Source: Hyperoplus lanceolatus
Lineage: Eukaryota; Chordata; Actinopteri; Uranoscopiformes; Ammodytidae
Direction: 5' to 3'
Length of the DNA stretch: 64,000 nt
Assembly (NCBI GenBank): GCA_026929865.2
Contig: CM049398.1
Coordinates: 17,769,501-17,833,500, forward strand
Every line of letters starts with the position of its first letter. Positions within the stretch are counted from its first letter, which is position 1. This document shows, piece by piece, positions 36,401 through 48,474 of the stretch. The notes under the pieces were generated by a model. That model did not search any database, was not told the origin of the DNA, and saw only the letters and a program-made list of their open reading frames with translations. The translations under genes and the position numbers were made by a program.

Positions 36401-39400
36401 TCATATGTCATTTAGCAAAAATTTTGATTCTCTTTTCTCTTTTTCTATGTTTCTCTCTGTTTCGCCTCCATTTTCCTCTCTCTATTTCTGGCTCTTAATC
36501 TGGCCTTAAAGGTTGGTGAGGAACCTCATGGTGTGCATCACAAAGAAGCAGCAGGAGAACACAGCGGTCAAGATTCTGCAGAACTTTGCAGCATATAACA
36601 AGTATTTCTGAACACAGCCCCAACAGTTATTCTCCAAACACCCTTGAACATTTTTCATTTTACTTCTGAATGTTGACATTTCAAGATTATCTACAGTTCA
36701 AGATACGACCCACAACACTTCCCTATCTGTCATTGTCACATCTTGTGAGGGGGGGATCCCCTGAGAAATGGAATGTATTGCATCTTTAATAATTCAAAAT
36801 GCGCTATTCAAGTGTTAATGTCACTTGAAGGCAAAAGGCTGTTCTCAACCTGTTTTCCTTCCTGGCGCCTCATGATAATAGACATGAAAGGACAAACCAT
36901 GCTCTCGAACACAGCAGGAAATATGACAAGGTGTCAAGCAGTGAAATGAGGAGATCAATTTTCCTTGTTTATAGCTCAAAGAGTTACTCAAAACAAAGTG
37001 TTATATCCACCAGAGGTTTGCTCTTCATTGTAGAAGCTCAATGTTGGGATTCCATGGATATTGTTGTTCCTCTCTGAGGAATTCTTTACAGAATCTATAT
37101 GCATTTTTACACATGCATACACAATGTATGGCATACAGCAAGTTGTATTATTGTTTCTTCTACTGCCTTCCACCAGCTTTTTACTGCCTACGATGTAGAT
37201 AAATGGGAATCTTTGATAACAAAGTTATTTGAGCACTAAATTGAATAGCAATGTATAGGATCCTGTATGAGTTAGACAATAAGTGTTAAACAATAGGGGA
37301 AGTAAACGATAGTGTGGGTATGGTGATGTTCGGTGCACTAAGATCTCTCTTCATCACCTTGGGGAGGGGGGCCCTCAGTTCTTCAGTGACTTGTGTCATT
37401 TTGGGCTGCTAAGAACTTCAAACTGAGGATTAAACTTTGGTCACTCCACTTCGCCCACACATGTTCATTCATTGTAAAACAACAAGAGTGTGATTTTGTA
37501 TATGTGCTGGTCTGTTTAATAGTGGAAGATCATCAACCATTTATATAAATATCTGGCCATAAGCACATTATGTCTGTGTCACATGAACTATATAACTGTT
37601 TGCGTTTTTTATTACAGGTTCTGCATTCAGTTAAGGGATGTGTTGACAAACTCTGTCATTGTGCCATTTACAACAATACTGGTAAGATATGCAGACACAA
37701 AGTTTCACATTGTTATTCAGTATTGCCTGAATATTTGTTTCTGTGTGTGTGTCTTTGAAAATGTATAATCTGTTTGCTTCATTCTTCAGAGGAATATCAG
37801 CATATCCAATCAGCATGTCATTGGATCACTGATACTGGCTGTTGGCCGTCTGGCTCAAGATGACGTCATCCGTCGAAAATTTACGCACGATCCAGAATGT
37901 TGGAAGGCTTTTTTAGTTGCCATTGTTAGTATCAAAAAATACATTTTTCTGGTTGTTGATTTAGTGGAATTCAGATGCATTTCTAGCACTTGCATGCTAG
38001 AAATAAAACATCTTAGTATTACACTGAATGACATAATAAGACATCATAGTTATTATATAGGACATACTTATATAGTCTTTCTTGGATATTATGAACATTT
38101 TATTTTTTTTAAACATTGTATACATTTTAACCAGTCTAGAATTGGTTGTCTGACATTGCAGAAGCAGTGCAGTGCACTTGAATACAAAGAAGTCCTTTAC
38201 CCTATGCTTGGTTTGATCATCAACCTTTCAACAATCACCTCTCCAGTTATTCAGGTAAGACACATGATATTTGAAGTGTGATATTTATTGTGCCTGGTGT
38301 TGTGTTTCAGTTATACATTGGCGAGAACTAAACATTTAGATTTTAAAAATTCAGTGCGCACCACTGTAATTTAATAGATTCAAATTGTATATTCTATTGT
38401 GTAAAAGCCAGTGTGAATGGAGGCAGCAGGAGCATTCGTGTGAACAGTGATTTGTGACCTAATCAGTCACCTAATCAGATGTGAAATGGAAGTGAAAATT
38501 GATTTACCCCCTTTCTGTAGGAACATGCTCTTTCGCTAACTGACTGCTGTCTGGGCCTGCTGGGAGGTAGTGATGGAGGTGTCATAACTGTGAGTAGGCC
38601 TTACTTTAGCACAACAGTACAGTACTCAGGAGAGTTGAAAAAAGATGATCATAGTAGTAGTAGTCTATGAAACCCTCACACAGGGCTGTACGCTTATTTT
38701 TTTTAGGTGGTAGCACTGGTTCTAGCAAGCAAAAATAATCAGTAGCACAAAAATAAATTCAGTAGCACACAAAGTATGATCGAAAACTTGCATAACCTTA
38801 ACCCATGCATTTCGCTCTAATGACATGTTAGCCTGTCATCTTGATTTCATTTGAAATTCTCAATTAATATCATATCCTAGTGTGTGCAGAAATAATTGTA
38901 GAAAAAATGAATAGGGTGCACTGATTGTAATTTAGACAAAAAAATCTAACCTGCCAATTGTAATTTTTTGCTGATTCAGAATAATTTCTCCCCATGAAAT
39001 TAATATCTATATATTTTTTGTACATTTTTGGTAAATGTCTTTCTATTAATTAAAACCAAACTTTAAAACATTAAACATAGCCTATTAAATAAATAAGTAT
39101 ACATATTGGTACAATTTAGGATAAATTAAATAGGTTGTTGTGAATGTGTTGGAAGTTGTTCTTCAGTGGCTTATTTCAAACTTTGTTTTTAGACTACTGT
39201 TGACTTTTCTCTGCAGCTGAATGAGTTGCCTTTCTAGCTAGCGCACTGCAGGGCTGTGAAGCGCTAACTTCCTGTTCTTACCGGCTTCAAAATAAAAGTC
39301 AACTCACGTTTGGCTATTAACAGGCTTTTAATGTGAAGGCGCACAGGAAATGTTTTGTTTGCACACGCGCTAACTTAACTGTGGTAATCTCCTTCCGGTT

Positions 39401-42400
39401 ATTACCATTGGTGAAGTGTATTAGACGCTGGAATCGCCGCACAAGTACAGGTCCGGAGCACACATCTTTCACCAGCCAAAGTGGAGGGTGGACTCAATAA
39501 CTTACTTGCCTTAGACCGCATTTGGAGAGTGTTAATGTCGACTACTGTTGACTTTAGTGTTGCGCAGTGTTGTGCATCTCTCCTCTGTGTCTCAAAGAGA
39601 CAGCATCTGCTCATTAGCAAGCTGTCGCACTAGTGCTAGTGGACTTGTATTCATCATCGCACGTCATCAATTTCAGTAGCAAATGCGATCAAAACTGTCG
39701 CACTGTACAGCCCTGCCCTCACACATCATTTATTTAGTTGCTTAAAACATCTTGTGGCAGTTTTGCTGTCTTTGTGTGACAAAGTACAGTATGCTTTGAG
39801 AAATATTGGTACTTAGACATTTGAAGATGCTTGCACAAATCCTATCAAGCAATAAACAATCCTTTCAGATAACTAAACACAAGTAAAATATAGTTTTCTT
39901 GAGTAATGGGTCTGTTCATGGGAGTAGAGTCCAGCTGCAGCCCCGGAGACAAACACCCTGGCGTGACAACAACACCCAGGTCGTGACGGAAGTACTGTGG
40001 TGTGATGGACGTGATTTTTGACTATTTAGCTTCCAGAGGTGGAAAGAGTACAAAAATATTCTACTCAAGTAAAAGTATGATTACTTGGATGAAATTTTAC
40101 TTAAGTAAAAGTAAAAGTACTGGTCTAAAAATCTACTGAAGTAAAAGTGAAAAAGTAGCTGATTTAAAATGTACTTAAAGTACAAGTTACTAGTTACTTT
40201 TTAACAGTGGGAGGGTGCGGGGGTCTCTTCTGTGTAGGGCATTATATATATAGACAAGGGGATATAAATCTCAAAGTAGTTTTGTTTAATTAATGCAACA
40301 CTTTTACAAATTAAAGTGCACAAATTAAACAAATCATGTTACCACACATGTATGGATGTATACTGTGTCATTATACTTTAGATAAGCAAATATGGAGCAA
40401 ATAGTCTGTTAATGTGGGAATTTAACCGGTCTACAAACCTAAACAGACTGCAGCTGCAGTTCTAATAATGTAATTCTGTATAATTGATCTAAACCATGGA
40501 CATTGCAAGGTTAGGCTGCTCGATTTTGACAAAAATCATAATCATAATTATTTTGATTGACATTGTGTAATCACAATTATTACAGACAATTATTCATTGA
40601 TTTAAGAACTGCAACATGCACTTATGTAACATTTGAAACCATGACTTTGGACTTTAAACATATCCTAATTGAACTGAAAACAAGGAAAATGCAAATAAGT
40701 AAAACATATTTTTTAATATTTAAATAGAATAAGTGTCAAAATCAAAATAAACCGTTGCAAATGTTGTTGATAGGGCATGTCTTTTGCTAGCAGGAATGTG
40801 AGGGCATATTTTATTTATATCTCATAGAGCTGGCTGGATAAGCAAGTTGCATTGTAGGCTACAGTGTTCTTAATTGATGACTGTTGTGGTGGCAAGAGTC
40901 AAGGAGCTTTAAACTTCCTGTGTTTTTTATTCCTTTATTGCTTGGTCATAGACCACTTGGATTCGACTTAAAGTGAGTAAACTAATAGGTCGTGATGTTT
41001 TGAGGTGCAGTTGGGTCGAATATGCCTTTTTTTCTCTCTCTCTCTCTCGGTCGCGCATGTCATCTGACTTGCGTGTCCGCGCGTAACATATCTTGCACAT
41101 TATTTTAGTCTATTAGTTTTACCTTTCTTCTCGACCAAAGCCTGACTTTCTGCCGTCTTCTGGAAGTTTTTCAAAGCTCCCGGCAACACGCACCGTCTCC
41201 ATCCTACTCTCCTGCACTGTTAAGCTGAAAGCTAAACCACAGGTGAGGGAGGGGCCGATCGCATGGCTGGATGAAAGGTTTGCTGCATTTAAAAGCCTTC
41301 ACGTGCGGTACAATGATAGTTAAACTGGGATTATTTTGTTTTAATGATAGAGGGAAGCAATGTTTGTTGTTATCACTTAGTCGCAATGTGTTCTTTATAT
41401 GTCCATGGTTCTCTCCTCCTGTCGATCTTTCAATGTGTTAGTTTCCGGTATTGTGCCGTAAAAATAAAAGCCCCCCGCGATATTTCTTTTCTTTTCTCTC
41501 GTTTCCCTATCTATTTTTTTACTCAGTAACGCAGGTGATATAAAATGTAGCGAAGTACAATACTTCAAAATAAAGATACTCAAAGTAAAAGTAAAAGTAT
41601 AGGTTTTAAAAATCACTTAAAAAATTACAAGTACACAAAAAAACTACTCAATTACAGGAACGCGAGTGAATGTAATTCGCTACTTTACACTTTGATATGA
41701 CATACTCAAGATGGCCGCCGCAGGTGTTCCGTCAACCGAGTGGAGCTCAATAGCGCCGTGGCTAATCTAATGTTCTGTCTATTATATTCTAACCTCTCCC
41801 TGTCCCCTTGCCCTAACCCTAACCACCCAGCTGTGATGCCTGAACCTAATCGCCAAAACAATATAAATAACATAAACTTAGTATCGGTCTGCGGTCTTGT
41901 TATTGTTTGACGTTGTTTACAACTTAGAAGTTTATGACGTGGCAAAAATAAAATCTACAGGTAACGTCCGTCACACCACAGTACTTCCGTCACGCCTGGG
42001 TGTTGTTGTCACATCAGGGTGTTTGTCTCCGGGGCTGCAGCTGGATACTATTGGTTCATGGGCCTCTGAGCTCAATCTGCTCCAAAAGGGGGCACCAGCA
42101 ATCCACAATGTGCAAAGGATCCTGTATATGTGTCATTACATTTGATTAAAACTTCAGCTCCAGGTGCTATAGTCTGTTATATGACCGGTAAAGCACTTTC
42201 ACACTGCTTATGCAATGTCCTTCGAGTCCCACTCACATCATGTGTCCCTTTACTCTCTTCACTCAACTGTGTGGGTGGTGCTATTTTCTCTTTCTCACCT
42301 TGTTTCGACATACTTTTTTTTCACTGTTTTTTTTCTGCTTGTGTTTTTACTTTTCTTGCAATGATTTGACCCTTTCTCTTAAATGCATCGTAACGGTTAC

Positions 42401-45328
42401 ACCAACACCATGAGCCCCAATCCACAGTGTCCCCATCGCCTCAATGATCCATGCTGTCCTGTTATTTACTTCAATTGTGGTCAATTTGCTTAAACCATGA
42501 GGAAAAAATCACTATTGTCACACATTTAGTAAACATTTTAAATATTTAAATGTGATTAAAGCTGGAGTCATCCATTTCCGGTCAATAGGGGGCATAATAA
42601 CTCTGAAACACAGCCTGACATACAGTATTATTACCTGCAAAAAGTATGCCTAGTATTTTGGGAGGCAACTCTACTACTTCATTGGAATTATGTCTCTGGT
42701 GCCTGACAAATTTTAGTTCAGTATTTGGTGGCTACTGAATACAGTAAATGAGAGCAGGAATACTCAACTGAAAGCTGCATTTGTTAAGGAACTCTTATCG
42801 AAAATGTATCAGACGGATGAGTTATTTACATCCATATCCATACCCCCATATTACTTTATATGCGAATTAAGATGAACCAGGCACCCAAATGACTTTAAAT
42901 AATGATGATAACATCTTACAAATCCTACCTGGAAGATAAAGCAAGCACTCATGTATGACCCTTTTCTAATTCTCATGCATTGGTTTGCTTTACGTCTAAT
43001 GCTATTTATCTCATATTTTATTATCCTGTCCTTGAAAGTGTCACTATAATTTTCTGGTCACTCAAACATGTTTTCAGGCAACTCTCACCATTTTAACAAT
43101 GTACTTTTTAGCTGCAAACACATTCCATAACACCTACCGATTTCACATCTTGAAACAGCAATTTTCTTCTTTCAAATTTTACACCACTTCTTTCTTTCTT
43201 TCTTTCTTTCTCCAATAGGAGTTTTGTTTTCTCTCAATTCTCTGCTGTCCTGTTTATTTCTGTGCTGTGTTTTCCAATCTTACTCTGTATATCTCAATAT
43301 TCTACTGTATGTTTCTGTAATCTCCCTTGCTAATGCCAACATCCTTCTTTGTCCTCAGAGAGCCACGGGCGTACTCAGCACTGTCCTCCCTCAGTCGTCT
43401 GAGGCCATTCAGCATGCTATTCAGAGGGATGTGGTCCGGACCATGCGCCGGCTTCTGAAGGTGCATGCAGTAACTGTGAAAACATTATTAAAACTCATTT
43501 GTATCTTACATGTGTCATAATATTCTATTTCTGAATTGTTCTGTAAAGATTTAAATTATTTTAAATGAAAAATACTTAATCATTTAAGGTTATATATTTC
43601 TGGTTGATAGAAATTTGGTGCATGTAATTGCTGGTGTAACGCTCCATACAGTATCTGAAACCTGAGTGTCCGACATTATATTGACACACAACTTAAGTGA
43701 TCACTGATAGAGTCGAAGCTTTGTTCTAAAAAAACACTTTACTCATCATAATTTTATTTTTGATTGGGGTCATCATTTTAATTTAATATGCATGTATTAT
43801 TCATATGTTTACACATTTCACCACAGGTTTACCTTTCTTCATATCAAGTAATTATTAGAATTAATATACTTGTGTTTTGCAGTACATGTTTTATGTCTTT
43901 GTTGTTTTTTGGCTACCCAGGCTACAGGGCAGACTGCCACTAAGTATGCCATTAAGACTCTGACAGTGTGCACTGCGGCCAGTCACTTGGCAAGGGTGGA
44001 GCTGGTGAAGTCTGATAAAAGTGAGAAATTATTGACAATGTCAATATTACTTTAACTGCTATTTCATTAGTCCATGGCTATTGTTTGAAGATTGACAAAA
44101 TAGAAAAATTATGATGTATGGATATGAATACTGTATGTGTGTGAATGTCAGTATAGTTGTGTATTTCCATGCCCTTGTGTGTTTGTTAATGTACTATTTC
44201 AAAGCGTCTCATCCTTTCCTATTTGCCACTGATTTTTCGTTCCACACAGAACTGTTGATTTTACGTCTCTTGTTGGATTCCAGCTGTGATGAGATGGTGT
44301 CAGGAAATGCAGCCCTGTGCTTGGCCCACTGCCTCGAGTTGGATGGAATTGCCAGCAATCTGCTAGGAACGGATATTGTGATGCTGCTACTGCGCCTCGC
44401 TGCAGGGGATGCTAAGAGGACAGCTGTGCAGCAGAATGCAGCCATTGCTCTGGGAAAGCTCTGTCGATCTGAGCCCAGGTGCCCTCTCACCTCACTCTAT
44501 AACCCACATGCTGTTGATTGCATTATACAGCTAGCCTGAAGTAGCATAGAGACACCAGAGGAAATGCCACAATGACGATGAGCTAATGTGATGGCATGAC
44601 TGGTTAAACAAGTTGCTTAAACATAATGTGTGACTTCTGGCTCACACTGACCTGAACTATTCAAATATTTGTTTATTATGTTGTTATTTTAATTTCAAAG
44701 TTAACATTCAAAACCTTTTTTATAATATATAAAATATACAGTATATATATTAGCCTTAATGATTTTCTCATCCACCACATGCACTGCACAGTCTTTAGGG
44801 GGAACAAAATGATTGGATAACTATGCTTATGCTGGTGATAGCTCTTGATAACATTACCACTGTATTGCAAGTTTCTTTACTTCCTTACCATAATAGATAC
44901 GCTCATAGCCAGCAGCCCAACACCATGTCTTTATTGCAGTGGGGGGATTTTTAGGTTGTGTTTCCCACAGTCTAGAAAGAGGGAGAGAAGAAAACAGGAA
45001 ACAGCTTGACACTTAAATAATATTGATCTCAGGTTTTGACTATTGTTTGGGTTATGCTCATAATTACCGTAAAATCGATTTGATTGTTTCATCAAATTTA
45101 ATAATGGAAGCTTGCAGCAAAAAAAAAACACCTATTTATTGTGTCAGTATGCTACAGAGCTCTGCTGTGAACGTGTTGAGGATTTGTTGATCTTAAATTC
45201 CAAGAATTGAATTAGTTGAATGCCAACCCTGTTTTTTGTGTGTTTTTATCATATCCAGACATAAGAACAAACTTCGAGAACTACATGGCCTTGGAATTCT
45301 GCACTCCTGTATGAAGCTCATCACATGA
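23910..45328 (+). CDS. ttc12: Tetratricopeptide repeat protein 12, complete
   Basis: Twenty-one coding exons in perfect phase: 23910-23961, 25223-25377, 25667-25688, 27747-27824, 27933-28054, 29055-29114, 29432-29503, 29974-30034, 30775-30963, 34418-34487, 35374-35462, 35781-35949, 36512-36601, 37618-37681, 37790-37924, 38162-38254, 38521-38589, 43359-43460, 43921-44020, 44250-44478 and 45259-45328. The product has 696 residues, against 705 in human TTC12. TPR repeats span about residues 103-207 (ALKDKGNEAYAQEDYETAV; YTNRAQ; ISDCEWALK; KAYLHMGKAYLALKNY). An armadillo-like helical region follows from about 270 (LFRLNNGFSIISSN; GNAALCLAHCLELD; QQNAAIALGKLCRSEPR). The start codon matches the human start region (FLKNVDKIS vs FLKNVDEIS). 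Human TTC12 acts in the cytoplasm to preassemble axonemal dynein arms, and its loss causes primary ciliary dyskinesia. Exon three is only 22 bases. AATAAA lies at 45611-45616. Confidence 0.96.
24246..24918. mobile_element. Foldback MITE in TTC12 intron 1
   Basis: Imperfect inverted arms of about 130 bases: 24246-24372 and 24788-24918, beginning TGACAGTCGACTG and ending CAGTCGACTGTCA. Both arms contain TTTTATATTCGACAT (or its complement) and CCAATTTCCTCCAGAATGG. The middle has a direct repeat around GGTTTGGTGTTGATA (24418 and 24594). No coding content; superfamily unclear. Confidence 0.8.
26234..26848. mobile_element. TTAA-target non-autonomous element (piggyBac/Kolobok type)
   Basis: The termini are AGAGGACCTAT and ATAGGTCCTCT, flanked on both sides by TTAA (26230-26233 and 26849-26852). 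TTAA duplications are used by piggyBac and Kolobok transposons; which one cannot be told without a transposase, and none is present. It lies in TTC12 intron 3. Confidence 0.8.
28083..28560 (-). repeat. Probable LINE 3' end, antisense
   Basis: On the minus strand the block would end in TTCGAAATAAAAATG followed by (TCAA)n, typical of a LINE 3' tail with its polyadenylation-like motif. Upstream on that strand is AT-rich sequence with AAGGGGTGG. It lies in TTC12 intron 5. Family not assigned. Confidence 0.4.
30124..30496. repeat. (CATA)n microsatellite array, about 370 bp
   Basis: An almost pure TACA/CATA tetramer array with CTTACATA variants that become frequent in the second half. It begins 90 bases after the exon ending at 30034, in TTC12 intron 8. 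Confidence 0.98.
31140..32030. other. TTC12 intron 9, left part, nothing recognised
   Basis: Ordinary AT-rich intron; no exon, RNA gene or element ends that I can support. Confidence 0.5.
32039..33045. mobile_element. Non-autonomous hAT-like element
   Basis: The ends read CAGGGGCACTT and AAGTGCCCCTC, with a terminal base change on the right, and no clear target duplication remains. It shares CGACTTTTATTTTGAAG (about 32638) in inverted form with the hAT element at 38691-39715, so the two are related. It has no transposase and lies in TTC12 intron 9. Confidence 0.6.
33046..34417. other. TTC12 intron 9, right part, nothing recognised
   Basis: Unremarkable intron up to the acceptor TTCTCTCCTAACAG of the exon at 34418. 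Confidence 0.5.
38691..39715. mobile_element. Non-autonomous hAT element with 8-bp TSD
   Basis: Termini CAGGGCTGTACG and GTACAGCCCTG, flanked by a perfect CCCTCACA duplication (38683-38690 and 39716-39723). The interior has CTTCAAAATAAAAGTC shared with the element at 32039-33045. It begins 101 bases after the exon ending at 38589. No transposase. Confidence 0.9.
39929..42046. mobile_element. Foldback element split by a hAT element
   Basis: Inverted arms of about 82 bases: 39929-40011 and 41965-42046 (TCCAGCTGCAGCCCCGGAGA; TGACGGAAGTACTGTGGTGTG). Between them are a separate hAT-like element (40034-41694) and about 270 bases of own sequence (41695-41964). The inner element must be the later arrival. 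TTC12 intron 17. Confidence 0.7.
40034..41694. mobile_element. Non-autonomous hAT-like element, nested
   Basis: The left end CAGAGGTGGAAAGAGTAC with the AAGTAAAAGTA repeats typical of a fish hAT family. The right end carries the complementary pattern (CTCAAAGTAAAAGTAAAAGTA, then ACTTTACACTTTG) but with several changes, and the target duplication is not recognisable. Confidence 0.65.
42050..43358. other. Rest of TTC12 intron 17
   Basis: Plain intron with a (TTTC)n run at 43190-43212 ahead of the acceptor CTTTGTCCTCAG; nothing else recognised. Confidence 0.5.
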
Positions 45329-45329
45329 A

Positions 45330-46998
45330 CCCATGACAGCTTGTTTTATTATAACTTTGCTTGTCACCTGTCTTGTTATATTTTTTGGGCTTCGATGCCT
45401 TAAACAAAAATTGAGCCCCCAAAAATCCCAGTCCTGGTACTCAAATAACTTTTAACCTTTTTGAAATTCTCATGATTAGTTATTGCTCCTATTTATATCT
45501 ATACTTTCTTTAAAATAATATGGAAGTTTAATCTGTCTAGAGAAAAATCAAAGATTTGTTACATTTGAATGAGGTTTTGATCCTAATTGCGTACTCTACA
45601 TAAAAAAGGTAATAAACATTAGCAACACATCTTGCTGTCCTTTTTTTTCCCACCCATGTGAATGTACACCTTTGATTACCATAAATGCATGTGATTCGAG
45701 TTGCAATTGCAGTTAGTTTTTCCATTGTTATATGTCTGTTATTAGATTAATAATCGTTAACATTTTATAGGAAAAACACAATTTTAGACCTTAATACTGC
45801 AGTACACTGCATTTAACTAACATTGCTGTTAATCTGGTCAGCCATACCCTCACAAGTTCTTTCAACGTTTGAGTTCTGAAGGTTTTTGTTAGTTTGTGAC
45901 AGCCTTTGGCATTTCTATAATCATTCAGTTTCTTAGATGTGTAGTTGCTTTGTTTATTTAAAAAAAAAATATTTACAGAAAGCTGCAGTTGATAACTGAT
46001 AAAGAAATCATACTTTTTATCTGTGGTGGGATTCTCTGGATGGTTCTTCATGCATCAGCAATTATTGGATGGATTGCCATTGAATTTAGTTTAGACATTC
46101 GTTTCAACCTCAGAATGACTAGCTTAAGTCATCCCTCTAAGTCTCAATTTTGCATCATCGTCTTAATTTGTTTTTGATATTATTAATGATGTCCACATCA
46201 TCCTCAGCTATACTCTATGTTTAGGTCAAATGTTAGAGTACTAACAGGCAGAACTAAAATGGTTAACATGTTGACATCCGGCTAAACCTTCTAAACATCA
46301 GCCTGTTAGCATGGTTATTGCGAGTAGGTTTGACCAGAGAACTTAGAGCCCCACTGAACTGTTAACATGACTCTAGACTTTTGCTTTATGCTTGTTTTCT
46401 TATCAGAGATTAAGACACTTCTACACCTACTGTACACCAATACATATTTACTGTGTAAAAAGATAAATTTAAGTAATTCTTAAACTGTCACGTTTTAAGT
46501 ACACAGGTGCAAATGAGAGAATAAAGTGATATTTCATAGCAACTCACTTGGCAGATGAATGGCAGGTTTGTCATATAAAGTTTCACGTCCATGTACAAGA
46601 CTGCTGGAATCACTGAGAAGATGAAAAGGTGTATCCTTATTCATTTGGAATTCTCTTTCGAGGGTTAGTAGTTAGTAGTACTAATCTGTGCCACAGTCGG
46701 TACTCAGTTTAATCATATCATAGTTTTTTAACACAAGTGAAAAATTAAAACACATCATAAATGAATTTGAGATGTCATTTTGAGAGTGCATTTTCTAATC
46801 TCACATCTTTTGCAGACCAATTGGCTACGTAATACCTGCAGAGACCATAAAAGGAACCGTTGTGCAGAAATGTAATCCATGTATAAATGAACTGCAGAGG
46901 AGAAAAGCTCCCTGTGAGGGATGGCACCATCTGTGTATGTCAACAAACAACCAATGCCGTCTGCTCCGTTGGATTAAATAGTAATAAGAATACCTATC
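45330..46998. other. TTC12 3' UTR and intergenic space
   Basis: Contains the probable TTC12 poly(A) signal (45611-45616). At 45979-46177 a 60-codon open stretch has a strongly hydrophobic segment (EIILFICGGILWMVLHASAI) after TTTACAG, but with a poor pyrimidine tract and no partner exon. Nothing else recognised. Confidence 0.4.
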
Positions 46999-47006
46999 CA
47001 CTGGGG

Positions 47007-48366
47007 CAGAGCCGGCCCAAGCCTTCAGGGGGCCCTAAGCAAAATATGATTAGGGGGCCCCTCTCCAATGTTAGCGCTGCTGAAATTATAGATCTTTGTT
47101 AAATATCATTCACACATGTATGTTGGCAAAAAAATTTCACATGTGTTCTGATCATGTTAAAATATGTCTCTTTAGAGCATATTGCACTCCCCTGTATACT
47201 GCCCTCTTGTGGGGTAAATTCAAAAAATCTAGTATGCACCGACTACAGGTTGCTTACAACGATTGTTTTAGGATCTTGCTTAAAAGACCAAGGTGGAGCA
47301 GTGCAAGTGAGCTATTTGTGAATGCAGGAGTTAACACCCTACAAGCTTTATTGAGGAACCTTATGTATCGTTTTATCTGTCGCTTGAATGGCTCTAATAA
47401 TGAAATCATAATGCTGCTGTCGAACCCAAGTTATAGCGCAGTACGCTACAAGTCATACCTTTGGAGGCATTGGCATAAGTGCCTTTTATAATTGGTCGGT
47501 ATGTTTTTATTATTATTTATGTGTGTGTTGTCTATTTCTTGTATTGTATGTTTTTTTAAATGGACCTTGAGTCTAATAATAAAAGTTGATGATGATGACA
47601 CACCCAGTGTTTTCCGCTAGTGTGCAGCTGTGCGAAATTATTAGACAGCCGAGATTCAGACCCTCCTAGGGGGGGTCTGGGGGTATGCCCCCCCAGGAGA
47701 TTTTTTTTAACCTTTTTAAAGTGAAATGCATGAATCTGGTGCACTTTGAAAGGAAAATTAAGAGGCTAAATCTGAGAAATTTTGTGTGAACAAATAATTT
47801 GGAGACACTGGGTCAGATGAATTAGAAGCTATTGAAGAAGGACACATGGATTTTCCATAAAAATATTAATATAAAATAAAATATTACGGAGGGTCCTGTG
47901 GGTTGGGCTTGGAGCTCTTTGTCTTTTACGGGACACATTTCTATGTAATATAATGAATGCATTTAAATGCAGTGAGAGGAACGAAGCAGAAGAACTCTTG
48001 TCCAGCTATCTTTTTTTCCACAGACGAGGCTGAAATAGGCTATAGACCCTACACAGTGCATGGGAAACTGAGGGCAGCCCCATTTCCAATTGTTTTTAAA
48101 TAAACTCAATACACACTGTGCATGAATGTGAACGTGACATGATCAGATAATTTCGGATTACCTCACATATTTTTAGGCTATTAATTATCTAGACCAAAAC
48201 ATTGTATTCCTTTTTTTTGTATAACTCACATTTGCATAATATGATGTTAATATCAAACACACAAACTAAAAAAAAAAAAAAGAATTTTATTTTTTTGTGG
48301 GGGCCCCCCTGGCGGTCGGGGGCCCTAAGCGACCGCTTAGTTCGCTTATGCCTCGGGCCGGCTCTG
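47007..48366. mobile_element. Non-autonomous hAT element, second copy, 8-bp TSD
   Basis: Same family as 14842-17449: CAGAGCCGGCCC to GGGCCGGCTCTG, with a perfect CACTGGGG duplication (46999-47006 and 48367-48374). It lacks the Helitron-like insert of the first copy but carries a LINE fragment at 47116-47597. With that removed the two cores are closely similar, implying recent spread of the family. Confidence 0.93.
47116..47597 (+). mobile_element. LINE 3' end (reverse transcriptase C-terminus)
   Basis: The plus strand encodes a typical LINE ORF2 tail (LQVAYNDCFRILLKRPRWSS; SASELFVNAGVN; LMYRFICRL; SYLWRHWHKCLL then stop at 47491). This is followed by a 100-base 3' UTR and the tail AATAAAAGTTGATGATGATGA. 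It is 5'-truncated as usual for LINEs and flanked by ACAC. Inserted in the hAT element, whose first copy shows the empty site near 14955. Confidence 0.85.
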
Positions 48367-48474
48367 CACTGGGGCTTGAGTTGTTAAGAAACAAGACTGA
48401 GCAGAAATGAGAAGGCTTTACTGTTTCATGTTTGGATTTTTTCTGCTCATGGGTTTGTATTACTGGTAACACTT

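Noticed and set aside
46980-47102. Open frame across the start of the second hAT copy
   Set aside because: It crosses a transposon border and has no homologue-like features.
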